Program-made: the position numbers and the translations under genes | DNA from: Hymenoscyphus infarciens | Lineage: Eukaryota; Ascomycota; Leotiomycetes; Helotiales; Helotiaceae | Assembly: GCA_001414345.1 (NCBI GenBank) | Contig: LLCB01000094.1 | Coordinates: forward strand, 62,001-126,000 | Direction: 5' to 3' | Length of the DNA stretch: 64,000 nt | In this document: positions 23,048-33,779 of the stretch, piece by piece | How positions within the stretch are numbered: position 1 is the stretch's first letter | Layout: each line of letters opens with the position of its first letter | The notes under the pieces: model-generated | Seen by the model: only the letters and a program-made list of their open reading frames with translations | The model's database searches: none | What the model was told of the DNA's origin: nothing

Positions 23048-23944
23048 GAAAATGACATTCTTAGGTCCGTTTTCGGTCCTCCGACCGGGCTAAATTCTAG
23101 TAAAACGGGATTTCTATTACTGAAAGAAGGGAATTGATGGTAGGTCTTATGGTAGCATGTTTATGGTCAAGTGAATGCGGACATGGACTCTTTTGCGTTC
23201 GCTTAACTTGCTGTTGTTAGGTAGAGATATACATGGCTCAGGAACCCTCTTAAATTTAAGTCAAGTAATTATGGAGGAGTAAGGGAAAATGCGTACTTTT
23301 ATGTTGAGCGTTCATGCGTATGTAAGATATAATTTGTAAATTGTTACCTCGGGTATGAATGATTTGCCACAGCCAGGCGTCTTCTCGCAGATCTTTTGAT
23401 GGAAATCAGAGTATTTCGCACAAGAATAGAAGATCTGGCTTGATGTCACACGGTGACTAAATTAGAGTAGCAATTGAAACAGTCACGCCTGACCGCTGCC
23501 TGTCTTCGTGATACCCAAGATAGGTAGCCAAGGAGAAAAACTGCTTGGTGGTTGATGGTTGAAGAGCAGGTGCGCACGCGTTGATTTGGCGTTTCGGCGC
23601 GTCTCCCCTTATGGTGAAGGTTGTTGCCTGAATTGACGTGTTCCGCCTAAAATCGCGCAGCGATTGGAAGCCTGTGGCACAGCAGCAAAGCAGCCTTGTT
23701 ATGATCCGACACGATTTCATTTCCCCAACAACAAACTGACGGGACGTCGAGACTCGACATAAAAGTCGTGTCGCGCGCATCGCATCTTCATCTTCATCTT
23801 CATCTTCGATTCTTCAAGACAAAGTCTCAGCCTGTCCTACGAGGCCCCCCACGATCTACACCTCACCCACCTCATACCCACGACCCTTCAACCTCAACCT
23901 CAACCTCAACCTCAACCTCACCCCGAAAAGCAAAAGCAGCCAAC
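23048..23944. other. Intergenic; promoter and leader of BRCT gene
   Basis: No supported gene. Near the BRCT start it holds (CATCTT)4 at about 23783-23806 and (CTCAAC)5 at about 23888-23918, both probably in the 5' leader. Confidence 0.6.
23783..23918. repeat. Two hexanucleotide microsatellites
   Basis: About four copies of CATCTT (23783-23806) and about five copies of CTCAAC (23888-23918), both within 165 bp upstream of the BRCT-protein ATG. Because they are multiples of three, an upstream frame runs through them into the gene as His-Leu and Ser-Thr repeats, but it has no ATG. Confidence 0.8.
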
Positions 23945-24682
23945 ATGCCACCCAAGAAGGCCGCAACCACCTCGAACGAGGTTCACATTGTCGTGAACGA
24001 AGGCCGTCCCCAATGGACCTTCGCAACCAAGGAGGCCGCCGAGGACAAGGTCAACGCCATGTCGGATGAGGGTTCCACGTCGGTCGAGATCTTCTCCCAA
24101 GAACTACAAGGTGGAACCATCACCATCGACGAGAAGAAACCCTCCAAGAAAGCCGCCGCAAAACCCAAGGCAGCCAAAGCCAGCAAATCCGACGACACCG
24201 AAGCCCCCGCACCAAAAGCCAACACGGCCGCGAAGAAGACCAAGTCCGTCGAGGAACAACGCGCTGAAAAGGCAAAGAAACCCGCCAAGACCAGCGATGA
24301 AGATCTCCCGGATAACATCAAGGCTCTTCTTGCCGGTAAGGGAACAGTTCTTGAAGGCATGTCGATTGTGGTTACCGGCATTCCACCTACGCTCACGAGA
24401 AAGCATGCCGAGGAGTTGGTCAAGCTATATGGAGGCCATCTTCTTAAGAGTTTGAGCAAGAATACCGATTTTGTTGTTGTGGGAAATGGTGCTGGACCAA
24501 AGAAATTGGATCAGATCGATCAGATGGGTATCGAGACCAAGGATGAGGATGAGTTCATCGCTTTGTTGGAGTCTGGTGGTGCCGGCACAAAGCGAGGTGC
24601 TTCTGATGATGATGAGGAGGACGAGGAGGAAGAGGAGGAGGAGGTTGTGAAGCCAGCCAAGGGAAAGAAGCAAAAGCGATGA
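23945..24682 (+). CDS. BRCT-domain nuclear protein
   Basis: Intronless 245-aa protein. After MPPKKAATT and a short globular head (about residues 10-60) comes a Lys/Ala-rich linker. A single BRCT domain follows at about residues 135-215: LEGMSIVVTGIPPTLTRKHA, then LYGGHLLKSLSKNTDFVVVG and NGAGPKKLDQIDQMGI. The arrangement resembles the BRCT domain of replication factor C large subunit (TGxxxxxxRxxAexxixxxGGkv...sxtxxlvvG...GpkKlxkA), but the AAA+ region is absent. The C-terminus is strongly acidic (DDDEEDEEEEEEE) followed by a basic, nuclear-signal-like tail, KPAKGKKQKR. A chromatin- or DNA-damage-associated role is inferred from the domain; BRCT domains bind phosphopeptides or DNA ends. Confidence 0.85.
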   Translation: MPPKKAATTSNEVHIVVNEGRPQWTFATKEAAEDKVNAMSDEGSTSVEIFSQELQGGTITIDEKKPSKKAAAKPKAAKASKSDDTEAPAPKANTAAKKTKSVEEQRAEKAKKPAKTSDEDLPDNIKALLAGKGTVLEGMSIVVTGIPPTLTRKHAEELVKLYGGHLLKSLSKNTDFVVVGNGAGPKKLDQIDQMGIETKDEDEFIALLESGGAGTKRGASDDDEEDEEEEEEEVVKPAKGKKQKR

Positions 24683-25179
24683 ATGGTTGGCTTGTAATTG
24701 TGTATACCCCGACTTTGTACAATGGTTGACCGATATGGCGACGGAAAATTCTCTGGCTTTGTTTGCTTCCCTGAGGGGCTGTTTATGGGATATGGATTGA
24801 GAGTACATCTTGCAGACACAAGTACGAAAATAAGGACCCGGAATTACAATTTCTAATACGCTTTCTCTCAAACTGCATGAGGTCCATGTCAACCCATCAT
24901 TTTAAATCATTTATTCTTCTCCATGAAGCTTTTCTTACCAACTGCAATTCAAATTCCAAGTATTGCACTTTTAGAAACCCGAGTACTAGTTTTACTCAAA
25001 CCTCAAAAAGTAAGTATCGGATTTACTCAAGGTCTAAAGCCCAAAACAATATTTACTCACTGCATTCTACTCTTCGCAGCTACAGATTCAAGCACACAAG
25101 CACACCCGATCGTTCTAAATTCACCTGGATTCGTTCACCATCCCCATCTCGTTCTCCTCCTTTCACAACTCCCCTCAAC
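24683..25179. other. Convergent intergenic region
   Basis: About 500 bp between the BRCT gene and the oppositely oriented SDR; 3' flanks only. The plus-strand frame 24877-25407 is largely antisense to the SDR. Confidence 0.6.
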
Positions 25180-26375
25180 CTAAACCTCAAATTTCTCACC
25201 CACAAGTTCCTCACTCAACCCCCAAAGCCTCTCCGCAATCCCAACATCAACCGCAAACGGCGCTGCTTTCCCAGGCTGACAATCCAACATATAAACTTCC
25301 CTACCTTCTTCCTCACAAAAGTCAGCCATCATCCACAACGCCCAAGAAGATATTTACCATCAAGTCCCGGATCAAAAGCAGCAACCAAGGCCGTAGCCGC
25401 CCCCTGATCCCCCGTTTTCCAAACCTTGCTAGTCCCCTTAATCAACTCCTGTCCTTCATCATCGAGATTCCTCGCCAGTCCCGTCCAAATAGCTTTCGAT
25501 AATTCCAGGGTCAGTCACAACCTTCCCCCAAACAGATTATTGAGCGGAGACTTACAGCCCGGATGAACGCTTATACTCACCACCCCCTCCTTTTTCAATC
25601 TCCTTGTCAACGCGACAGAGAACAAGATATTCGCAGTCTTACTCTGTGCATAAGCCACAAAAGTCGAAAACCTCTTCTCCGGATCGTAAACCTTGACTGA
25701 TATCCCCTCTGGCGGTCTTTCCTCCTCGGGTATTTCATGACCAAGTTTATTAAAATTTATATCTCCAAACCTCACAGGAGAAAGTCTATGACCCGCACTC
25801 GTCAAATTAATCACCCTCGTCCCCCCCCTCCTCCCTTCTCCCGCAGCCGCTCTGATTTCCGGCAACAACAAATTCGCAAGTAAAAAAAGACCGAGATGAT
25901 TCGTTGCGAAATGCATCTCTATCCCATCCTCCGTTAGCTGGCGATCGGGGACGTTGATCGCTGCATTATTAATGATAATATCCAATTTGGTGGTTAATTC
26001 TTTTATCTTCCCCGCTGCTTCTCTTACGGAGGTCAAGGAGCTGAGATTTATTGCTACGGCTTTGATGGGGACGTTGGTCTTCGCGGGGAGAGTCGAGATC
26101 ACGGAGTTTATTTTGGAGGGGGAGCGGGAGGCGAGGAGGAGGAGGGAGGGGGAGTGCGAGGCGAGGGCGAGGGCTAGGTGTTGGCCCAGCGAGTTGGGGC
26201 TCACGCCTACGATTAATACTAGGAGGATCTCAGGGAGTCTGGTTTTTTTGTTTTGTGGATTGGATTTGTGGATTGGATTTGCGGACGAACCGGTTTTTCC
26301 TTGTATTTGAGAGGAGAAGGCGGAGGCGACTTCTGTGCCTGTTGTTGAGGCGTTGAAGGAGGGGTATGTTGTCAT
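25180..26375 (-). CDS. Short-chain dehydrogenase/reductase
   Basis: 335-aa NAD(P)-dependent SDR on the minus strand, exons 26375-26291, 26218-25556, 25492-25358 and 25304-25180, all phase-consistent. Splicing of the first intron gives QIQGKTVLIVGVSPNSLG, a variant of the TGxxxGxG cofactor loop. Further motifs are LDIIINNAAINVPD (NNAG region), VINLTSAGHR (catalytic Ser strand), FVAYAQSKTANILF (YxxxK) and VSISVHPGS. The C-terminus REVYMLDCQPGKAAPF then AERLWGLSEELVGEKFEV is that of the retinol-dehydrogenase/WWOX-like fungal SDRs. The last two introns remove what look like frame breaks; each has a CTGAC branch-like motif. Substrate unknown. Confidence 0.83.
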
Positions 26376-27744
26376 TTTGGTTTTTGGGCTTTGCGACTAC
26401 GCGATTAACTGCATGTTGGAATTTGTGGTTTGGTTTTTGCTACCATTGGGAGGTTTGGATCTGGTGTTTCTCTGTTCACGAGCCCCACATTGCGTTTTGG
26501 TACAGTGGTACTTGGATTTTGCTTTTACCCATTGGGATACGGGGTATATTTTGAGATTGAGATACAATACCCAATGAAAAGAGGGAAGACCCTGTTTGTG
26601 AGATAGTCTCACAGCAGCAATACCATTTAAACGGCGCGCAGAAATATATGGTTTATCTCTGCTGATGGTGTGTTCTCTTGTCATTCTCTGTAAGCTGGGG
26701 GTTTGATTATTGGAGGATGTTATTGATTTGTTACTTCAGTCTTGGCTTGGGATCTCCTGCTTGTTTCTCTTGGTCTTTTATTTCAACCCGAAATCGTGGT
26801 CGGCGAAGACTCTTCTTTATATTGAGATGAAATGTGGCGTTATCCTTGGTGGATAGTATTTTCCTTACTGTTTTCTTGATACGTGTACATAGCTATCGAA
26901 ACGTGAAATGGACTAGTGGTTGTCGATTTGTTGTCAAGCAACTTAAGCTCTTTGAAGAATCTTCAGCATATAAGAAATTGTTTCTTTTGCTAGAATGTTT
27001 ACTTTTTAGGTATTCTTGCCTTGCCTATGTATTTTCAATATGCCCTGCGTTTACCCCGCTTCTACGAGGACGGAAAAACGGTTCTAATTTGTTCCCTTGA
27101 AAGGTCGTCTTGAACTGGATATAAAACTACGATATGATAATCTAAATAGCTTTAAATTTCTTCTTTCGTTTATTACCCATTGGTTCATTTGATATTTTTG
27201 TGATATTTTTTTAATAACCTTCAGTTGTACTGTTGGTGTTCTAGTAGGGCGCGGCAGAGAAACAAAGTAGAGCCCCGGTCTAAGACTAAACATACGACCA
27301 TTGATCTCTTCTTAGTGGTTCCTTTCTGCATTTCGCTCGTCTCTCGTATCCTAAAAGAGTGTTTCGGTGAAATTTGAGAGGCACAGTTTCTCGCCAAGCT
27401 AAACTCAACGATAGCAGGTGGACAGCTGCAGCTTTGATATTCATATCTTCGATCTTTCCTATATATGGGTTATTTGAATTTCTCATTTCCTTTGATGGAT
27501 AAAAGAAAAGCACCTTTCGCTCATATCCAAGTTCCCAAATTCTCACAGCCCTCTTAGGCACTCTCCAAGCCGAAATCACCCCCCGTATCTACCCCAATAC
27601 AACGCTGAAGCCTTTCTGTCAGGGAAGCCTTCGGATGAGCCTACTGAACACAGCCTCAACACCAATACTAATATCAATATATCAACACTTTTTCTAGCCA
27701 CGAAAACTTCTCCTTCGTCTCTCCGTTCCTCTAGATCATTTACG
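26376..27744. other. Intergenic, no supported gene
   Basis: About 1.4 kb. Several frames of 60-97 codons occur on both strands but none shows domains, conserved motifs or coherent splicing. The last 150 bp are C/A-rich leader of the 2EXR gene. Confidence 0.55.
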
Positions 27745-28717
27745 ATGTCTTCCATGGACCCCATTGAGGGACCAGCAGCACACACCTACCCAGTAAACCC
27801 AATCAAAAAGGTTGCCCTGCCAAGACCTATCCTCCCTCCTTACCATACTTCATTCCCCCAATTCACGCAGCTGATCCCCGAAATCCGCGCAAAAATATGG
27901 GCTCTCCTCCTCCCTCCCCCACGAGTAATCCTCGTCCAACAAGTCACAAAACCCATTGAAGCGGGATCCGCTCCGAATTCAACAACACCAACTTCATTCT
28001 GTGTAACCCCCAGAAGCATAGGTACACCAAACCAAGAAGCCGGATCAGAAAAAGAATACCAGGCTTCCTCGATTTCTTACGGAGGAAAACAACCCGTTCT
28101 CCTCTCCATATGTAAAGAATCCCGCGAGGAAGCTTTGAAGACTTTGACGTTGAGGTTCAAGACATATTGGAATTTCAAGGAGGATTATCTTTATATTGAA
28201 AGTAGGAGAGAACAGGTACAAGAAGATATGCCTGAGAATATGAGGAAAGAGGGACTATTAGATGGAGTGAGCAATCTGGCTTTTGATATTGATATGTTTC
28301 ATGATGCGGGGCCGGAGCATATGTAGAGACCCTTCCCTCCCACCACACACTCATCCTTCTCCAAAAACTGACATTAGTAGTATGGCGACTCTCCGACTCC
28401 TCCCTCAGGTTTCCAAAGCGGTCTTCTTCCTACGCTCTCGCGCTCGGGAAACACATTTCGATATCCCCGATCCCGGTGTATCCTGGTATCTCGTCGAAAG
28501 GGAATCACGCGAGCAAACCGAATATCCCACCCATGAATCGTGGTGTAGACCCAGGCAAGTCTTCCGCAGTACCTTGGAAAAATCTCTGGAAGTGGATTTG
28601 GTGGACAATGAAGCAGGGTGGATTGAAAGAGGTGCTGGAACTGGGTATGTTAATCTTTCCGTTTTCCAAGCGTTTTTTGTGCATCAACTGGTCGAATCTA
28701 TGCGCGGGATGATGTGA
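27745..28717 (+). CDS. 2EXR-domain protein
   Basis: 305-aa protein, exons 27745-28322 and 28378-28717 (the acceptor may instead be three bases later). Near residue 38 it has FPQFTQLIPEIRAKIWALLL followed by PPPRVI, the signature of the fungal 2EXR domain (usual form FxxFxxLPxEIRxxIWxxALPxPRxI). A second landmark is LLSICKESREEALKTLTLRF, also typical (acxeSReealk). Proteins of this type are numerous in plant-associated ascomycetes and have no established biochemical role; the motif resembles an F-box helix pair. No signal peptide or membrane span is seen. Confidence 0.8.
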
Positions 28718-29880
28718 AACCTAATTCACCGAATTATTCCTGGTGAGCAGACCCGAGATTAAGGTTATGATGTTAGGGGGAAGGAAAACAATTTATTGTG
28801 CTACTGGAGATTGGAGCACCCTTTATTGTGATATGCCAGCTACACGGCCTTTTCTCAGACTTGTTTTTGGTCTTTACCGATACTAATTTTTGTATGAGTA
28901 GACCTGAGATTGAGGTTACAGTATGATGTTGGGGGGAAGGAAGGTTTATGGGTGTGATATGCCCGCCGCTGCAAGCGCCCAGGTTTGGAGATGAGTTAGG
29001 GTGCCGGATGCGATGGATAGACTTGGTTTGGAATCTCATTTTGGGTTCTGCTCTGAGACTGATCGTTATGTGACTAGACCGACAATGGAGGTTGTGATGT
29101 TGGGAGGACGTAAGATGGGTATGTTGCAGACGCGCGCCGGTAGGGAGTGAAGGCGAGGCTGGTTTTGATGATTTGTAAGAGAGCTAAGAAACAGGTGGTT
29201 TTCTTTTAGGGGGGGGGGGGGGGGGGGAAGGGGAATTCTTTTGTTGTTCCGGGTCTCTATAAGTTCCAAAGTGCAATTTCGGTTGTCACCTCTAAGATAA
29301 TGAACTTTCGTTTGTCATTGTGGTAGCCCTCTGTCTCGTTGTTCTCCAATACCGCACTTCTTATTTCAAAACTTTATCGTTTCGAGAGAACCAAAAGAAA
29401 GTTTGCTTCCAAGCGTAGCCATGATAAGTCAAAAAGCCGTTATTGAAGGGTAAAATATTACAGTCTACGAGTCTACAAGTAGCGCAACTTTGTAAGCAAA
29501 ATTAACTTATTGCTGGCAATGAACATGGTTTTATTTTCCCTTTACGCTTGCTTCTGTTATTTGTAAGCGGATTTTAGGGTTTTGTTTTAATTCCGTGGTT
29601 CGGTCTGACACACACCGGACATGCATATGCATAGTGGAAGGGGATTTGTATAATTGGTTAAACGACCCTATGGCTGCATACTTGGGGCGTGAGCATTTCG
29701 CCGAATGGGGAAGGATCTCCGAGTTTGGATTTACAAGCTTATAGACGATTCCCACTTTTCTTACTTGATGGTTTTTATATACAGGCTCTGAGTATATTTC
29801 ATACCTTTAAAACTCCAACTTATCTTAAACCGAACTTGCTCTACCTTAACGGCTCTCACTAGCAAAACAAAGCTTTCATC
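28718..29880. other. Intergenic with 19-nt poly-G tract
   Basis: About 1.16 kb without a supported gene. Three short imperfect repeats of a GAGATTNAGGTT...ATGATGTTNGGGGGAAGG motif occur near 28752-28790, 28905-28940 and 29078-29110. A run of 19 G lies at 29209-29227. Confidence 0.6.
29774..29781 (+). promoter_or_regulatory. Putative TATA box of the DHA2 transporter
   Basis: TTTATATA lies about 100 bp upstream of the ATG at 29881 in otherwise mixed sequence, a common TATA spacing for fungal genes. Position and motif only; no transcript evidence. Confidence 0.4.
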
Positions 29881-31769
29881 ATGGCTACTATTGTTCAAGA
29901 AGAGATTGGTACAAGCAGTCGCGAGAATATCGATAAGAATTTCCTTCCAATGACGACTTTTTCAAGAAGTTCCAAAGAAGCTCCAAGCGAATGTGTCTTG
30001 GGAAGCAATTTGGAGGACAGGACAGTCAACGGAAGAACCTCAGCAGATGAAATTGCGCCCGAAATTGCAACCGAGGAGATCATATATCCTCATGGATTTC
30101 GCTTGGTTGTCCTCACCATAGCCCTCATGCTTGCCACTTTTGTTACTGCTCTCGACACTGCCATCATCGGTAAGACAAATCCTCGCTTGAACTTTAAGAA
30201 TCACAACTAACAAACTTAACAGCAACAGCAGTTCCAAAGATCACCACAAGTTTCCACAGCATCTCTGACATAGGCTGGTACAGCAGCGCCTACCTCCTTC
30301 CCCTAATGTCTCTCCAGCCAACATTCGGAAAAGTATACAGCTTCTTTGACATAAAAACCGTCTTCCTCCTCTCATTACTTGTTTTCGAAACTGGCTCGAT
30401 AATCTGCGCGACCTCCACCTCATCTTCGATGTTCATACTTGGTCGCGCGGTTGCAGGTATAGGCGGTGCGTCACTTTATTCTGGTAGTATGAATGTTGTT
30501 GCTTTTGCCATTCCTGTGAAGAGTATTTCGATTTTCTTGGCCGGTCTTAGTAGTATGTTTGGCGTTGCTGGATTGACTGGTCCTCCGCTGGGTGGGTTGT
30601 TCACTGATACTGAGAGGTTGACTTGGAGGTTTTGTTTTTGGATTAATCTCCATGCGTAAAACTCCACTCTGGAAATTGCACTTGAAATATTGATGAATGG
30701 ATAGCCTTTGGTGGATTGGCTCTGTTGATGTTACTCCTTGGCTTTAAATCCCCGATTCGACAACCTTCTCAACTGAGCTTCAAGAAAAAGATGAAAGAGA
30801 TGGACTTTTTCGGCACGATCCTATTTGTTTCCGGTATTGCTTGTTTGTTCCTTGCTTTACAGTGGGGTGGAATCCAGCATACGTGGTCCAATTCTAAAGT
30901 CTGGGGATTGATGCTTGGATTTGGACTGCTTATGTTTGCATTCATCATGCTCCAACGCCATTTAGGCGAGAGGTAAACTCTCGATCCATGATATTAAGGG
31001 TACCCTCAATTCTAATCTACCTCGTACCAGAGCAACATTTCCACTTCGGGTATTCCGTAACCGAAGTCTCGTCTGCAGCATACTGGTTGCAATATTCATG
31101 GCCATGGGGGTAAACACACATACCTTCTATCTACCTTTTTATTTTCAGTCAGCAAAAGGATTGACAGCAGCACGATCTGGACTCCGCATGCTTCCTTATG
31201 TCCTTAGTGTGACAGGAACCGAGCTAACCGTTGGTGCTGGAGTCAACTTGGTCGGGTATTTCCTTCCCTTCATCAGCACCGGAACTGCCCTTTTCACAAT
31301 CGGCGCTGGACTTCTTTGTACCCTCAAAGTAGCAAGTCCAGCAGGTCAAATAATTGGTTACCAGATACTCTCCGGCATAGGCTTCGGCTCTAGTCTCAAC
31401 CTCTGCGCGACTGCTGTTCGCGCGTCAGTTACCGACAAGGATTTACCAACCGCCAATGCACTTACAGTTTTCGGACCTTTCTTCGGTGGTTCATTGGCAG
31501 CTAGCATATCACAGAATATTTTTCGATCGGAATTAACGAAGCGAATGCTGCAGACTGTTGGAAGCAATGAGACCATGGTGGTTTTGGCTGCGGGTGCTTC
31601 GGGAGGAGTGAGGTTAGTCCCGGATTCGGTGAGGCCAGCTGTTTTGGAGGCTTTTAGTGTCGCTGTTGATAAGACATTTATTCTTTCTGGGGTTGTAGGG
31701 GGACTTGCTTTTTTGTGTACGCTTATGATTAAGTCGAGGAATATTAAGAAGGTGGGGAAGGAGGAGTGA
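29881..31769 (+). CDS. MFS drug/toxin efflux transporter (DHA2, 14 TM)
   Basis: 574-aa carrier of the DHA2 family, similar to fungal efflux pumps that export secondary metabolites. Exons: 29881-30169, 30223-30651, 30705-30972, 31031-31769. A polar N-tail is followed by about 14 membrane segments. Family signatures: ATFVTALDTAIIG, then IGWYSSAYLLPLMSLQPTFG, the antiporter motif region GRAVAGIGGASLYSG, and GLTGPPLGGLFTD. The C-terminal half has GLTAARSGLRMLPYVLS and GIGFGSSLNLCATAVRASV. The second intron is odd: the only donor that preserves the frame is ATGCGT at 30652, giving INLPFGGLAL as family members have. The nearby GT at 30656 breaks the frame by one base. Substrate is unknown and no biosynthetic backbone gene is in the window. 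Confidence 0.85.
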
Positions 31770-32105
31770 GTTAAGCGAGAGGTTGGATGTCACATTTCTT
31801 GGGAAGGAAACATGATCGTGGGAAGGAGAAAGAAATGGATATATGGATCGAGATTGGATGTTTCATGAAGGAAGCACTTCTCGATAGTTCAGAAGAGTTA
31901 CTGGGAAATATTTATCATCTAAGAATGTCAAAACTGGCGTTGGTTCCACGTTAGCGGCCGCTGTCATTACCCAACACAAGTACAATGAACCAATCACAAA
32001 CCGTCCAACACTAAAAGATTTAGCTCTCCAGATCCCACTCACACCATTTTTTCAATTCATTCTTTTCTCTAAGGACAACAAAAAGATTGTTCATACTCTG
32101 CCACC
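31770..32105. other. Intergenic, no supported gene
   Basis: Short spacer of about 340 bp; nothing further seen. Confidence 0.6.
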
Positions 32106-32489
32106 ATGAACCCGTATCCCCCAACACCAGCAGCTCCTCCCAACTCACCCAGGCCCTCATTCTCTGCCTCATCATGGGAGAATGGACACAGTGAAGATTA
32201 TACAATCAGCCTCTACCAGCAAACTACCGAATTTCTTTTCGGCCAAGCTCTTGAGAGTCAAACACGAACAGAAACACGGCAACATGAACGCAGTGTTCTT
32301 CGGCAAAGGGTTATCCAGGGATGCAAAGATATGTCTTATTTTGCACTCATCGCCATCGCTGTAATTGTAAATGTTGAGACCATTGTGTATCTTTGTAGCG
32401 TGGTTCTTAGGTATGTCTCAAATTTGTCTGGACTTGGCGTTTCTTTACTGATGGGAAGGCTTAGTCACTTGCGCGAGTACGCGGCTTAA
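32106..32489 (+). CDS. Small single-pass membrane protein
   Basis: Candidate small gene of 109 or 127 aa. The Pro-rich head (MNPYPPTPAAPPNSPRPSFS) and a polar, charged stretch precede one hydrophobic helix at about residues 77-99 (YFALIAIAVIVNVETIVYLC). A likely 54-bp intron at 32411-32464 (gtatgt...ctgat...ttag) removes 18 codons without changing frame, giving the end SHLREYAA. The head probably faces the cytosol. I do not recognise a family. Confidence 0.5.
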   Translation: MNPYPPTPAAPPNSPRPSFSASSWENGHSEDYTISLYQQTTEFLFGQALESQTRTETRQHERSVLRQRVIQGCKDMSYFALIAIAVIVNVETIVYLCSVVLRYVSNLSGLGVSLLMGRLSHLREYAA

Positions 32490-32759
32490 GGCTTGGTACG
32501 CGGTGCTTCGAAAGACTTCACCTGAAATCTACACTGCGTTAGTCGCGGGACTTTACTACAGTGGAGGTGAATAGTGGAAAGGGTTTTGAAGAATCTTTTT
32601 ATTTTCACTTTTGTATAATTTACAAGGTCTCTTTTAGGCCTGATCCATCATCCACAATCCTTTCGCAGTCATCGCCACCATAAAATGAATTTCTGAGAGT
32701 TCCACACAATTGATCTGTTCAACCCCACCACCCGACAGAAAGTTTCATTTTTGCACCTC

Positions 32760-33779
32760 TCACAACATTCCCGGGTTGAGGTTACGTGTGACGCCTCTTT
32801 GAATGCTCTCCAAGATTACACTCAACTCATCCCAGACTCGCACAGCAGCTGCTTTTCCTGCCGGACTCTTGACAAACTTTGAGAGAGCCTCATCGTTCAT
32901 TCGTCCATCCGAAAAGTATTTTCCAATCGATTCCGTTCCTGCCAATGCTGCCCCAACAAGTGTAGTTGCTCCAACCTCCGTCTTGCGAGCGAAAAAGAAA
33001 GACAAGACGCTGGTGAACGTGCCTGCCTCCCGACCCAGTTCCGATTTGCACATGCCAGGGTTCACCATGTTGAGAACAACACCTGATCCATCCAATAACC
33101 ACGCAATCTGTCGAACAACCATGACTTCGATGAGTTTGCTTGTCGGATAGCGGTCCATCTTGATTGCAAGGTTAGAGAGAGATTCGTCATCGAGAGCGTC
33201 GAAAATGCTAGGCTCCTTCAATTCCGTGAATCTTGCAATGATGTGCGCATCGCTTGTAACGATTGTGATGCGTGGCGTGCTACCATAATCTCTGGCTGTG
33301 GCCTTGAGTTTCGGGATCATAGCAAAAGAAAGGTAGAAGGTGCTGATAACATTGATTGCAATCGTACGCTCGCGAGATTTGATGTCGTGACGAGCTTGAA
33401 CCATGTCCCATTCCAAAGTCAAGAGACCGGCATTGTTGAGAAGAACGTCAACGCGCGATAGCTTTGAGGCCGCCTCTACGAAGGAGTCGATGGAGTCATA
33501 GTTGGAAAGATCGAGAGGCCAGACTTCGACAATGTCTAGTTCGCATCCTGTTGTGGCTTCAATGTCTTTCTTTGCTGCTTCTCCAGCTTCGATGTTGCGG
33601 ACTGCAAGGATGAGTTTTGATGCGCCCAGTGCAGCAAAGTGTCGAGCTGCCTCTTTGCCAAGACCGGTGTTGGATCCAGTTACGATGATGGTTTGGCCAT
33701 GGCAAGTGGTTGTTGGTAGTTGAGGCTTCCCAAATAGCTGGGAGTGCATGAAGCTCGACCAGAACTCGAAGAACCCCAT
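32760..33779 (-). CDS. Short-chain dehydrogenase (retinol-dehydrogenase-like)
   Basis: Intronless 339-aa SDR on the minus strand. Cofactor motif TIIVTGSNTGLGKEAARHFA near residue 31, adenine-pocket Arg in AVRNIEAGEAA, LDLSNYDSIDSF, VDVLLNNAGLLTLEW (NNAG), catalytic Ser in ITIVTSDAHI, and the variant YxxxK RYPTSKLIEV. The C-terminal part after VNPGMCKSELGRE has the hydrophobic substrate loop of retinol-dehydrogenase/WWOX-like fungal SDRs. The ATG at 33779 (MGFFEFW) is preferred; an upstream in-frame ATG at 33851 would add 24 residues that look like translated leader. In fungi these enzymes act on diverse ketones and alcohols, often in secondary metabolism. Confidence 0.87.
   Translation of the reverse strand: MGFFEFWSSFMHSQLFGKPQLPTTTCHGQTIIVTGSNTGLGKEAARHFAALGASKLILAVRNIEAGEAAKKDIEATTGCELDIVEVWPLDLSNYDSIDSFVEAASKLSRVDVLLNNAGLLTLEWDMVQARHDIKSRERTIAINVISTFYLSFAMIPKLKATARDYGSTPRITIVTSDAHIIARFTELKEPSIFDALDDESLSNLAIKMDRYPTSKLIEVMVVRQIAWLLDGSGVVLNMVNPGMCKSELGREAGTFTSVLSFFFARKTEVGATTLVGAALAGTESIGKYFSDGRMNDEALSKFVKSPAGKAAAVRVWDELSVILESIQRGVTRNLNPGML

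Noticed and set aside
23768..23944. In-frame upstream extension of the BRCT protein (His-Leu and Ser-Thr repeats)
   Set aside because: No ATG; it is translation of two leader microsatellites.
24877..25407. 176-codon plus-strand frame, Pro/Ser/Lys-rich
   Set aside because: Antisense to the last exons of the SDR, which have consistent splicing and motifs.
25200..25560. SDR first read as a pseudogene with two frameshifts
   Set aside because: Two phase-consistent introns with CTGAC branch motifs remove both apparent breaks.
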